From contig NC_081842.1 in assembly GCF_963259705.1 (NCBI RefSeq), positions 180,424,349 through 180,488,348 of the forward strand: a stretch of 64,000 nucleotides of DNA. Direction: 5' to 3'. The position numbers and the translations under genes are program-made. This stretch comes from Myotis daubentonii. Its lineage: Eukaryota; Chordata; Mammalia; Chiroptera; Vespertilionidae. Positions 39,081 through 50,040 of this stretch are shown here, piece by piece. Numbering within the stretch: position 1 is the stretch's first letter; every line of letters begins with the position of its first letter. The notes below the pieces were generated by a model that did not search any database, was not told where the DNA came from, and worked only from the letters and a program-made list of their open reading frames with translations.

Positions 39081-39768
39081 TAAATTTAAAAATTTTTAAG
39101 GTATTACTTTGTCTATGGCACTTGAGGAAATAAGTGACTCACTTGCCTTTATACCTAAAGAAATTTTTCCCCATGACACAATGTAACAGAAGTAATATAA
39201 CCCCCTGAAACAGTTGAAGTACACTGATAAGCTAACTAGATAGCTAATGTCAAATATCAAGTGGATTAAGACTATCACCTCATTTTGCTGAACTATCTAG
39301 CCTCTATTTCTTAATAACTTAAGTGAATTAGTACACAGTTATAATTACATCCAAAGAGTTGTCTCATCTCATAATCACATTCCACCTGACACCCAACAAA
39401 TATTCCTAAAAATCTTGTAATACAGACAGATTTAAAACTAAGACTTTCTTCTATGTGTATTATAGCCACTAACTTTTCTAGGATATTAAATGAAATAAAA
39501 GCTTGCATTTATCAAAGTTTTATTCCCATTTATTTATTCAATCTAAAAACATTTTACTGAGTACCTGGAATGTGTTGATCAAAGACATGAAAAGAGAGGT
39601 TTACTAGGCCTCTACTTGGTGTGTGTGTGTGGTGGGGGGAACTTAAGCAATACAGAAGCTAAGATAAGTTTTGTATGGTGTTATATCTGTCTGAAGACTA
39701 TCAGGGATACCTTATTTGTAAAGGGAGCACACGGATAAGAACAAACATTAAAAAAACACCAAAATGGA

Positions 39769-40663
39769 TCCTTCTTTTTTATAGCTGCACTAGAGGCCCA
39801 GTGCACAAAATTCATGCACTCAGAGGTGGGGCATTCCTCAGCCTAGCCTACACCCTCTCGCAGTCCGGGAGCCCTTGGAGGATATCTGACTGCTGTGGAG
39901 GCTGGAGAGGCTCCCACCACTGCCACTGCACTTGCCAGCCATAAGCCGGCTTCTGGCTGAGCGGCGCTCCCCCTATGGGAGCGCACTGACCACCGGATGC
40001 TCCTGTGTTGAGCATCCACCCCCTGGTGGTCAGTGCGCATTATAGCGACTCGTTGTTCCACCGTTCAGTCTATTTACATATTAGCCTTTTATTATACAGG
40101 ATAGTATTCCATGGTGTAAATGTACCACAGCTTTTTTATCCATTCATCTATACTAATGGCCACTTGGGCTGGCTGTTCCCAAAAGTTAGCTATTGTAAAT
40201 AATGAAAGTATTTATACTGTAAGTAAAGACTGTATCCTAACATCTCTTGTATGAACATCATGGTGCATATATTCTAACTGGTGGTTCAGGCTTCTTAGGA
40301 TATACCCTTTGAGATAACATGGAGGGACTGGAGATTATTGTACTAAGCGAAATAAGCCAATCAGAGAAAGACAAATACCATATGATCTCACTTATATGTG
40401 GAATCTAATGAACAAAATAACCTGACAAACAAAATTGATCCAGAGGCATGGAAGCATGCAACAAACTAACAAATCTCAGAGGGAAGGGTGGGGTGGGGGG
40501 AGCAGGAAGAGATGAACCAAAAAACTTATATGCATATATGCATAACCTGTGGACACAGACAATAGTGTGGTGAAGGCCTGGGGAGGAGTGAGGAGAAGGG
40601 AGTCAATGGGGGGGACATCTATAATACTTTTAACAACAACAATAATAATTTTTTTTAAAAGAT
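39769..40663 (+). mobile_element. 5'-inverted (twin-primed) L1 3' end
   Basis: The left part (39769-40308) is L1 sequence in minus orientation; the right part (40309 to about 40663) is the following L1 region in plus orientation, starting 'gagataacatggagggactg' and ending 'aacaacaacaataataattt'. This is the structure left by twin priming. Flanks acaccaaaatgga (39756-39768) and acaccaacatgga (40664-40676) look like a 13-bp target duplication with one mismatch. A Helitron (39790-40101) and a 47-nt filler (40205-40251) interrupt the inverted part. Confidence 0.85.
39790..40101 (-). mobile_element. HeliBat-type Helitron inside the L1
   Basis: On the minus strand it starts TCCTGTATAATAAAAGGC and ends with a hairpin and CTAG. 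The flanks 'atagctgca' and 'tagtattccatgg' join to give the uninterrupted L1 sequence, so the insertion was precisely between A and T. Confidence 0.94.
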
Positions 40664-41099
40664 ACACCAACATGGACAAATTTTTCCATAATTTATCGTG
40701 TATGTAAGTAAATATTCAGATCGATACCTATTCTGACAGGAACACTAAGGAACATTCATCCACAGAACAACTATTGCATGAATGCCTACTATGGTAAGCA
40801 CTACTAGGCAACTGGGATTAAGTGGTGAACAAAGCAGTTCTGTTACACTGCTAGCTGTCCCAATATCTATTCCACCCTTCTTTTCAAGACACGAGACTCC
40901 CAAATCACACCTGAGCACACCACACAGTTATCCAGAGTAAAGACTGTATCCTAGCATCTCTTGTAACTAGATGTGGCCATGTGACTTTGTAAGCAGAAAT
41001 GACCCTAACAGCTTCTTCTTCATCCCTTCCTCCATTCTGAAGCCTAGAATTCCAGTCACCATCTTATACCTAAAAGACAGGATTAAGAATGTGGGAACA

Positions 41100-41356
41100 G
41101 GATGTGAGGGCAATCTGGCTGCGACATCTGTCACCCCACTGATCGCCAGGGTTGATTCGGCTGATCTGGCTGGCTAAGCGGGTGTCCCCCTCCTCCCTCA
41201 CCGATCCATGTGCGTCCCTCCTGAAGCTGCGTGCTCAGTCGAAGAGGACGACCTTCCCTCCCCCCCGTCCCCCCCCCCCAGGAGAGGACCGGTCTTCGGT
41301 CAAGGGTATACGAGTAGCTGCGCTCCCCTGCTAGAACCTCCAAACAAGCTCTCAAG
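41100..41356 (+). pseudogene. RN7SK: 7SK snRNA retropseudogene, 3'-truncated and tailless
   Basis: Starts at the 7SK 5' end ('ggatgtgagggcaatctggc') and follows the RNA through 'gccagggttgattcggctga', 'ctggctggctaagcgggtgt', 'gtgcgtccctcctgaagctg', 'gaccggtcttcggtcaaggg' and 'gctagaacctccaaacaagc' to 'tctcaag'. The last fifth or so of 7SK is missing, there is no poly(A) tail, and an expanded C tract (41260-41280) replaces part of the middle. Flanking 15-bp duplications aagaatgtgggaaca (41085-41099 and 41354-41368) show retrotransposition. It is not a working 7SK gene because the 3' hairpin and terminator are absent. Confidence 0.95.
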
Positions 41357-42084
41357 AATGTGGGAACAACAGGAGAAAGAAGCCCATACTTCTGACGCCA
41401 TCAGGCATGACAACAGTCTGAAGCACCTGCTCAGCCTGCTACAAGATCATAAAATACTATTTTGTCTAAGCCAGTTTTATTTAGAAAATTCCTGTCTTTC
41501 ACAGCTAAATTTAAATACACAATTCACAATACTTTAAATCGCAAAAGGCTTGAACTTACTTCTTAAAATTTCCCATTTTGCTGAACCATCCATGCATTAA
41601 TGAAAATAAATTATACAATTTCTTGGCTTAAATAATTCTACAAACTTATCACCACTAGTTGTTCATCTTGTTTTTCCTAAATTATAGACAAATTATAAAC
41701 AATACTCTAAACCTATGGACTTTTATGGGTGGGGGAAATATCCCTACTTAATCTATGCCTTTTTAGAGTTTTACATTTGATAAGGTAAAGAGCTGTCATA
41801 TTGAAGAATGAAACTGATTGATATTGTTCTAGAAGCAGAACTGGGAACAATAGATACTCAACAGAGTCATCTGCCCTATGAAGCCTCTACTCACCTCCTT
41901 TTCCACCACTTCAGCCGATACTGAAAATGTCCTTTCTAATGTACCTTCAGTATAGTTTTTTCACAGGATGTGTAACACCAGTATTTACTTGATTCTCAGT
42001 TCATCTCTCAATACTAGGTAGAGGGCTGATGATCAGGTTCCTTGTAGTCTTTGTCTATTGGCAATAAATAGTAAGCCAGGAAAA

Positions 42085-42170
42085 TGGGGCACAGAGAGGT
42101 TAAGAACTTGCTCAAATCATTCAGCTAAGTGGCAGGGCTGGGATTTAAACCCAGCAGCAAGCACCATCCA
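42085..42170 (-). repeat. MIR remnant
   Basis: Reads 'atggggcacagagaggttaa' then 'gtggcagggctgggatttaa' and 'acccagc', a clear antisense MIR core. Confidence 0.85.
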
Positions 42171-42552
42171 ATATTTAAACAGAAGCTCAGCCATTTGTCA
42201 GGATTACCATAAGATAAATTCCTGTATTAAGTAACAGGTGGGAATAGATCAAGCCTAATTCCCCTTCCAACTCTTAAGATTTTTCTAGTTACATCCCCCA
42301 GGATCATTCCACACTGACAGGTATAAGTCTTTTACACGACTCTAACCTCTGGATGATTTTAGTGGCCATTTTTCTGGATGCTTTCCAGCTCTGACACATT
42401 ATCTTGATGCACAAGAAGCAGTACTTCATATAGCTGCATTATGTAGTTCTACATACATACAGAACACTTCTCTTCCTATACACTATTCCTTATTAATTAA
42501 CCAAAATACTTCCTCATTCAATTTTAATGTCATATAGTTTAAATTATTATTA

Positions 42553-42791
42553 TCTCTATATATAAAAGTCTAAGCAACCAAACGACCAGTCAACCAGTCA
42601 CTATGATGCGCAATGACCACCAGGAGACAGACACTCAACGCACAGGATCGGGCTCCCTCCTCTCTGGATCGGGCCTGTGGGGATCAGGCCAAAACTGGCT
42701 ATCTGACATCCCCCAAGGGGTCCCGGATTGCGAGGGCAAGGGCCAGGCGGAGGGACCCCACTGGTGCACGAGTCCGTGCACCAGCCTCTAG
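42553..42791 (+). mobile_element. HeliBat-type Helitron
   Basis: Starts TCTCTATATATAAAAGTC after A42552, ends with the hairpin 'ggtgcacgagtccgtgcacc' and CTAG. The next Helitron begins at the very next base. Confidence 0.92.
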
Positions 42792-43314
42792 TCTATATAT
42801 ATAAAAGGCTAATATGCTAAGTGTCTGTCCAACCTGTAGCTATGACGCACACTGACCACCAGGGAGCAGATGTTCAACGCAGGAGCTGCTAAGCTGCAGT
42901 GTGGCAGCGGCAGTTCTCAGGTGTTGCACCCTGGAACCAGAGAGGAGGGAGCCCAATTCCTCTACGGGCCACACAATTCCACCTTCAGCCGTGGGTTATG
43001 TTTCTGCTGGGGCACTGTCTGCCCTGAATCTGGTTTACTGCACATTTGCATTTGCATTCCACACCCTGTATGAAAGCAACTTTGCAGAGTACCCTCTAGC
43101 ACTCCAGGACCCTTCTGGGGATGTCGGGGAGTCGGTTTTGGCCCGATCCCCAGACTGATGGATGGTACCACCCCAGGTGTGGCGGCTGGGGAGGGACTGC
43201 CGGAGGTTGGCTCCAGGGCGTGGTGTCTGGCCCATCTTGCCCAGTCCCGCCCCACTGGCCACCTTCTAATTAATTTCCTTTCAATGTGCATGAATCTGTG
43301 CACTGGGTCACTAG
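42792..43314 (+). mobile_element. Helitron abutting the previous one, variant 3' end
   Basis: Starts TCTATATATATAAAAGGC directly after the CTAG of the preceding element. It ends 'ttctaattaatttcctttca', 'atgtgcatgaatctgtgcac' and CTAG, the variant 3' end shared with 20640-20853. Confidence 0.92.
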
Positions 43315-44059
43315 TAGTAAAATAAAGAAAAGGAACAATTAAAAATAAAGTATTGATTACTTTAGGACTGAATTATAATATGTTTATCTTCTAAGTTCAA
43401 AGAGTTGTCAAAATGTCCTTCTGCTATCAAAGTTACAGATGTACTGTATAATAATTTGAACTATGTCAGGAAAGAGAAAGCTTCAGTCCACATGCACACA
43501 CACAAAAAATCTGCTTTTTTTCATATGCTCCACAGGACTAGTAGTTACATGTGGTATTTCTTATGCCTATACAAAAGTCCTTGACCTAGGTACAAAATGT
43601 GTTTGTAAGCAAACTTGTTGGCAGTTGAGGTTATCTCATTGGAATATGGCATTCATAGTGATATTCTACCAGGAAATTATTAGCATATGTAAGTAAAATC
43701 AAGTCTATCACCATATTAACAAACATAGCAGAAAGAAGTGTCTTAAAAACTTCAGGGTACATTTGGGATAGTATGACTTAAAATTTAGGTTACAAAAATG
43801 TACACTAAATCCCTCAGGAGGCTCTCCAACTGAAAACATAGGAAAGACCACAAAGAGATGGGCATCATCCTTCAGTAGTTAAAGATTTATTCTGTAATCC
43901 AGATCTTTCTCAGAGGCATGCATACAACTTCAGTAACAAGCTCCAGGGTCATTTGTAGTGGGGGTTATTTAAGGATAGTTAATGATTCTTTCCTACAAAT
44001 CCAGGAAGGACAACTAGCAGGTGTCTGTCTATGTGTACGCACACATGCTAAATATTTTG

Positions 44060-44215
44060 TATATGTTTTCATTTTAACCCTAAAACAACTCTGAGAGGAA
44101 ATTTTATAGATGAGGAAACTGAGGCTTACAGAAATTAAAAATGACTAGTAAAGGATGAAATCAGTATTTAAATCCAAGTCTGTCTGATCTAAAGCCTAGT
44201 TTCTTGATGACTAAA
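44060..44215 (-). repeat. MIR SINE
   Basis: Contains 'tttatagatgaggaaactga' followed by 'ggcttacagaaattaaaaat' and 'taaatccaagtctgtctgat', a good antisense MIR. Confidence 0.85.
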
Positions 44216-44914
44216 TGATACAGTATCCTATGATTTTCCAACAAAAGATTTCGCTCGTAACATCTAAAATAACACATATTATAAGTACTATGGAATCTAA
44301 ACGCCATATGTAATACTGATTTGGGGTTCGGGGAATGGACTCAGAATTCCGTGTTGAGATGCTAGAAGCACAGCTCTTCCAGTTACAATGGTATTTTTTA
44401 CTACCTCAGTTGAAAGGCTCCTGTTATGATTGGAACGATCTTACATTGAGACCTTAATACAGGTATACAGAGTAGGAGGAGGGAAATGTTAGGAAGGAGA
44501 AATGAGTGAAATGAGGAATGAGCCTGGATAAGTTTTAGGCCCTGAGGGAGGCACATTTATCAATCCTCAGCCAACTCCATAATCGAGTTGTGTTCTTCTG
44601 GCAGGAAACTGGTGATGGCAGGGTCAGAACAGGTGTGGGTCAAATGACTCACCTGATTCACAAGTGAAGGCTCTTGAGCTAAATGAGAAAGGCTGACTAA
44701 GACCTGACAAGGCCCTGCTTGCTGACACATATATAAGTCAAAATAACACAAGGCTCCTTTCTTCTTCGCTCATGATCAAACAAAACTCAGTCTCATTGCT
44801 GTTCTCCAAATTTCCTTTTCCTGGAAGTCCTTTCAATTTTAAATTTCTCTAAACAGGAAGCAAGACTTTATGCCTTTTGATGAGGTACTGATTAAACAAA
44901 TACTACCAGAACTC

Positions 44915-45040
44915 TAGGAGGTAAATATTACACCCTAGTTCACAGATGAGGAAACTAGGAATTATTGAGCAATGACTGGCAAGATGATATATTTGCCTCC
45001 AAAGCCCAAGCTCAAAAGTCACACCACTTTATCTCCCAAT
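44915..45040 (-). repeat. MIR remnant
   Basis: Reads 'ttcacagatgaggaaactag' then 'ccaaagcccaagctcaaaag', the antisense MIR core. Confidence 0.65.
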
Positions 45041-45066
45041 AACCAGGCTCTCTTGATTATAACATA

Positions 45067-45708
45067 CTAGAGGCCCGGTGTACGAAATTCATGCATGGGG
45101 GGATGGGGGATCTCCTTAGCCCAGCCTGCACCCTCTCCAATCTGGGACTCCTTGGGGGATGTCTGACTGCCGGTTTAGGACTGATTAGGCCTAAACCGGT
45201 AGGCGGACATCCCTCTCACAATCCTGGACTGCTGGCTCCTAATCACTCACCTGCCTGCCTGCCTGGTCGCCCCAACTGCCACCCCTACCGGCCTGATCTC
45301 CCCTCACTGCCTCTGTGTGCTGGCCTGATCGCCCCTAACTGCCCCCCTGCCAGCCTGGTTGCCCCTAATTGCCCCCTGCTGCTGGCCAGGTTGCCAACTG
45401 CCCCCTCCCTGTCAGCCTGGTCACTCCTAACTGCCCCCTCTGCCGGCCTAGTCACCCCTTACTACTCCTCCTGCTGGACTGGTCGCCCCCAACTGCCCCC
45501 CCTGCTGACCTGGTCAGCCCTAACTGGTCCCCCCACCGTGTCGGCCTGGTCACTCCTCACGGCCCTACTGCCGGCCTGGTCACCCCACGCAGCCTGCTGT
45601 TCAGACATTTGGTTGTACCTCACTAACCCCGCTGCTGACCTGGTCATAGGCAGCCATCTTGTGAGGGTGTGGGGGTTAATTTGCATATTACCTCTTTATT
45701 ATATAGGA
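45067..45708 (-). mobile_element. HeliBat-type Helitron (minus)
   Basis: On the minus strand it starts TCCTATATAATAAAGAGG and ends in the hairpin region and CTAG at 45067; host bases are A and T. The body is the same 'gcctggtcgccc' repeat family as 18062-18720. The 225-residue open frame within it is repeat-derived. Confidence 0.93.
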
Positions 45709-46391
45709 TTGGAAATGCATACTTGCATATTTATCCTTGTACCTCTAGCACTTGAGTTGGAAAATTAGGGCATAGTGAAGAGATGGATTCCACCAGGAAT
45801 AGGCTAACTTTAAAAAATTTCTTTCAATCTAAGTCAATCAAGAATTCATAGGACAATCAACTTTTTACATAATCATATAAGATGGATCATTTACATGGAG
45901 TCAGGAAAAGTTTTCCAGTACAGAAGTCATTACTTAAAACTGCTAGTGAAAGAAAGCATTAGCATTGAGGCCAAAGATAAAAGATTTGAAAAAATGTTCA
46001 GAGATATCCTCACTCCATATGAAAGCAGAATCTGCCAGAAACACTCCCAAAGCATCTTAAACCATTCCCCTCTGATCTCTTTCCAACTCTGGTCCTTATG
46101 TGTCTATTATCTTTCTGTGTTTATCTTATTCTACATGCTTCGTGTCCATCCTCAAACTTCTTTCTTTTCCTACCTTCAAGCATCTCCCTTTTCATCCCCA
46201 TTAATCGTCATTAAATATATTTACTGAATATAATTTTATGTTCCATATAACTTCTCTCTAAAGAACAACTGTGAAATGACTTTAAAACAAAATGAGAAAG
46301 TTTCTTATTTAGGCCTTTAGGTTTTCATTTTAGTTACCCTAGAGATTACAACATGCATCCCAGACTTATTAGAATCTAATATAAATTATTA

Positions 46392-47392
46392 TCAACACTA
46401 ATAAAAGAGAAAAATGGTAATTGGCGTACGACGATACCCTTTTCATTGGCTAATCAGGGCTATATGCAAATTAACTGCCAACTATGATTGGCAGTTAACT
46501 GCCAACAAGATGGAGGTTAATTTGCATATGTAGGCACAATTCAGGGAGGCAAAAGGGAAAGCAGGAAGAAGCCCCCTGCCACTGACAGTGATCGGAAACC
46601 CAGGGGGGAGCTAAGAGCTGGGGGGCAGAGGCAACCGCGGGGAGCTGGGGGTCCCCTGCCCAGGCCTGACACCTCTGCCGGAGGCCTCAGGCCTGGTCAA
46701 GGGGCCGATCCGGTGATTGGTGATCGGAGGGTGATGAGGGTCAACTCCTCTGACCAAGGCATCAGGCCTGGGCGGGGGGCGGAGCCGGGGATTGGGGGGA
46801 TATGATGGTCCCCTTGCCCAGGCCTGAAGCCTGTGTCAGAGGCGTCAGGCTTGGGCGGGGGGTGGAGCAAGCGATCAGAGGGAGATGGGGGTCCCCTGCT
46901 CAGGCATGATTCCTGGGCCAGAGGCCTCAGGCCTGGGCGGGGTCCAGAGCCAGTGATCGGGGGGAGATGGGGCTCCCCTGTCCAAGACTGACACCTCTGG
47001 TGGAGGCGTCAGGCCCGGGCAAGGGGCCGATCAGGTGATCGGAGGGTGATGGGGGTCTACGCCTCTGGCCAAGGCATCAGGCCTGGGCAAGGGGCAGAGC
47101 CAGCAATCGGAGGGGTCTGGGGGTCCCCTGCCCAGGCCTGATGCCTGGGCCAGAGGCGTCAGGCTTGGGCGGGGGGCAGAACCAGTGATGGGGGGAAATG
47201 AGGGTCCCCTGCCCAGGCCTGACAACTCTGTCAGAGGCGTCAGGCCTGGGCAAGGGGCCGATCCTGCTATTGGAGGGTGATGGGGGTCAATGCCTGAGGG
47301 CTCCCAGTATGTGAGAGGGGGAAGGCTGGGCTGAGGGACACTCCCCCCCACACACACACCCAGTGCACGAATTTCGTGCACCGGGCCCCTAG
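46392..47392 (+). mobile_element. Helitron, long palindrome-rich family
   Basis: Third copy of the family at 15186 and 16726: start TCAACACTAATAAAAG after A46391, the 18-bp palindrome TTGGCAGTTAACTGCCAA once, GC-rich palindromic units, end hairpin 'gtgcacgaatttcgtgcac' and CTAG. 1,001 bp, shorter through loss of units. Confidence 0.93.
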
Positions 47393-47504
47393 TTTTTTAT
47401 AATTTCCTAGACATTACAAGGATGCTAACACTCTTTAACTCTACTTTTCCTCTCCCACTTTTTCTGCTGTATTTTATTTCTACATGTATTTTAAGTACTT
47501 TATT

Positions 47505-47703
47505 ATTTTCTTTTGTTGTTGTTGTTAGATAGAAAGGGAGAGAAACATCGAAGTGAGAGAGAAGCATCAATAGGCTGCCTCCCTCATGCACCTGGGTGGG
47601 AAAGAACTTGCAAACTGGGTATGTGACCTGACTGGGAATTGAACTGGCCACCTTTTAGTGTACAGAATGATGCCCCAACTAGCTGAGCCTCTCCAGCCAG
47701 GGC
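47505..47703 (-). mobile_element. Ves SINE, antisense
   Basis: Complement of Ves: GTT-repeat tail, 'agaaagggagagaaacatcg', 'gacctgactgggaattgaac' and the head 'ctccagccagggc'. Confidence 0.9.
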
Positions 47704-47832
47704 TACATATATTTTAAATCTCATAAGACTATTATTTTGTATAATTAATGTCTTTCTGCCTGAAGAATTCCCTTGGATGTTCCCTTTACTTTAGGTCTGC
47801 TGGTGATCGTACATTCTCTCAATATACTAGTA

Positions 47833-48304
47833 CTAGAGGCCCAGTGCACGAAATTCATGCACTGGTAGGGTCTCTAGTGGCTGCCGACTGCCGGCCGGTA
47901 CTCCCTCCCTTTCCCGGCCACCTGCCTCCCCGCCCCCGCTGCTGCCTCTGGTCGCTGCCTGTGGGGCCCAATCACCCCACCTATCGCCCCGCCACCTCCT
48001 GGCTCCCAGGTGCTAAGGGAGCAGGGTGGCTGCCCCACCACCCGCTGCAGCTGCTGGTCACCCTGCGATCAGATTGGTGGGGCACTGGGCCCCTGCCCAG
48101 ATCCCTCAGCACCTGGGAGCCTGGTCCTGCTTTCATCAGGGCCTGCAGCGTCTTCACTGCTGCCTGCTGCCAGTGCTGCGTGGCCAACGCCTGCCATGTT
48201 CTGTGCTGTCCCCTGGTGGTCAGCACACATCATAGCAAGCAGTCGAACTCCCAGAACTCCCAGTAGAGGGGACAATTTGCATATTAGGCTTTTATTATAT
48301 AGGA
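47833..48304 (-). mobile_element. HeliBat-type Helitron (minus)
   Basis: On the minus strand it starts TCCTATATAATAAAAGCC with 'atgcaaattg', ends in 'gtgcatgaatttcgtgcac' and CTAG at 47833. Its body is related to the Helitron at 63198 ('tcagcacctgggagcc' shared). It carries CTGTCCCCTGGTGG at 48206-48219. Confidence 0.94.
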
Positions 48305-48360
48305 TGCTTAACTGAAAATGTATTTGCCTTCATTTTTAAAGTATATTTTTGTTGGGTACT

Positions 48361-48630
48361 TTAGTTTGGCTCAGTTTGACTCAGTGGATAGAGCATCCGC
48401 CTAGGGACCAAAAAGTCCCAGGTTCGAATCCGATCAAGGGACATATCTTGACTGCAGGCTCCTCCGGCCCGGGGCCCTGGTCAGAGCTCGTGCAGGAGGC
48501 AACCAATTGATGTGTTTCTCTGACATAGATGTTTCTCTCTGTCTTTCCCTCTCTCTTCCACTCTCCCTAAAAATCAATGGAAAAATATCCTCAAGTGAGG
48601 ATTAACAAAAAAATAAAATAAAAATAAAGA
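48361..48630 (+). mobile_element. Ves SINE with altered head
   Basis: Ves body 'actcagtggatagagcatcc', 'ggttcgaatccgatcaaggg', 'gcaggaggcaaccaattgat' and 'tatcctcaagtgaggattaa' with an A-rich tail. The first 20 bases are a partial duplication of 'tttggctcag'. Confidence 0.9.
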
Positions 48631-48769
48631 TAACATTACATTGTTCCCTCACTTTCTGTTCTTGTGAAGAAAGTCAGCTTATTGTTGTTCCTTTGAAGAC
48701 AATATAATATACATCTTTCATGCTCTGGCTGCCATAAGATTTTCTTTTAACAATTTCTCCCATCCCTGC

Positions 48770-50040
48770 AGAGACAGATGCAATCCACTCCAGTATCGGA
48801 AAGCCTCAAGCAAAAAAACTGGTTTTGAGCAGTTTTCCACTGATGTACCTAGAAATGGGTTTCTTATATTTATTCTGCTTGGAATTCATAGAGTTTCAGA
48901 ATCTGTGGCTTGATTTGTTTAATTAGTTTTGGAAACTATTCTGCCTTTATCTCTTCAAATATTGCTTCTGTCCCATTCAGTCTCTCCTCTCCTTCTGGAA
49001 CTGTATGGTAACTACTTTGTATGATTATCAATGTCTTGGGTTCAAAATGACATTCACATTCATAGAACACAATAGGCAGTAATCTAACACCAATTTTATT
49101 TAGCTTTTTAGAAGGATTTGGGAATGTAAACACAGCATATCAACGTGGTAGAATCAAATACATCTTTGTCAGGAGTCCTTAAAATATCCAGTTGCTGCTT
49201 CCTGGACCTTTCATCACACAGGGCAGACCAGGTTGTGGGGACTAAAACCCATACGCATGAATAAAATGTACTTCAGTAACCATTTAACAGCCCATTCATA
49301 CAACTTCTAAGCCCCTCACCAGGGGTGCACTGAGTTAGGAGAGACATCATCAGGGAAGCTAGAGGTCTCTTTCCCTACAAATTTTATACTGATAAAAAAA
49401 GTAATGGTAATGTAGTCCCTTAAGTATTAACAAGTCTCTTCATAATCCTCCCAGTCCATAATCCTCCCGATCATTTTCACAACACTAGTATTTACTATTG
49501 TCTGATAACAGAAGTAAAAACAAAACAAAACAAAACAAAAAAAAGCAAATCACATTTATCTTGGTAGATGCTGGGAGAAACTGTGTTTAAACTTGAAGTC
49601 ATCTTTCCACTGGGGTAGGGGGAAAATAAGCCTGCAATTAACTTTTTCTCTACAGGTTCCAATAATATATATGTTAGACTTTTCATTGTATTTCCATATG
49701 TCTCTTATACTTTCTTTCCATCAGTTTTGCTATCTATGCCTCAGTCTGGATACTTTCTTATAACCTATCTTCCAGTTCACTAATCTTCTCTTCAACATAG
49801 TACTAACTCAATTATTTTACTTTTCTGTTATAAAAATCCTTTATTTTTTTATAGATTCCACTTCTGTGCTAAAATTCTCCATCTTGAACATATTATTCAA
49901 AGTTATTTGAAACTCCATGTCTGATAACTTTATATGTGTCTTATCTACTAGTATGAGTTTGTTTCTATTGTCTTGGCCTTATCTACTGGAATGCTGAATA
50001 TTGTGTGTGAAAAAACTGTAGAGGCACCAGCTGATTTAAT
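48770..50040. repeat. Probable old L1-derived sequence, interrupted
   Basis: Segments 48770-49015 ('tctgcctttatctcttcaaa', 'ctctcctctccttctggaac') and 49650-50040 ('ttccaataatatatatgtta', 'tcttccagttcactaatctt') read like one degenerate antisense L1-type repeat split by about 630 bp of other sequence. The family is not firmly assigned. Confidence 0.4.

Noticed and set aside
41100..41356. A functional 7SK RNA gene
   Set aside because: The 3' end and terminator are missing and target duplications show it is a retrocopy.
45091..45768. A 225-residue open frame
   Set aside because: It lies in the repeat body of a minus-strand Helitron and consists of translated 'gcctggtcgcccc' units.
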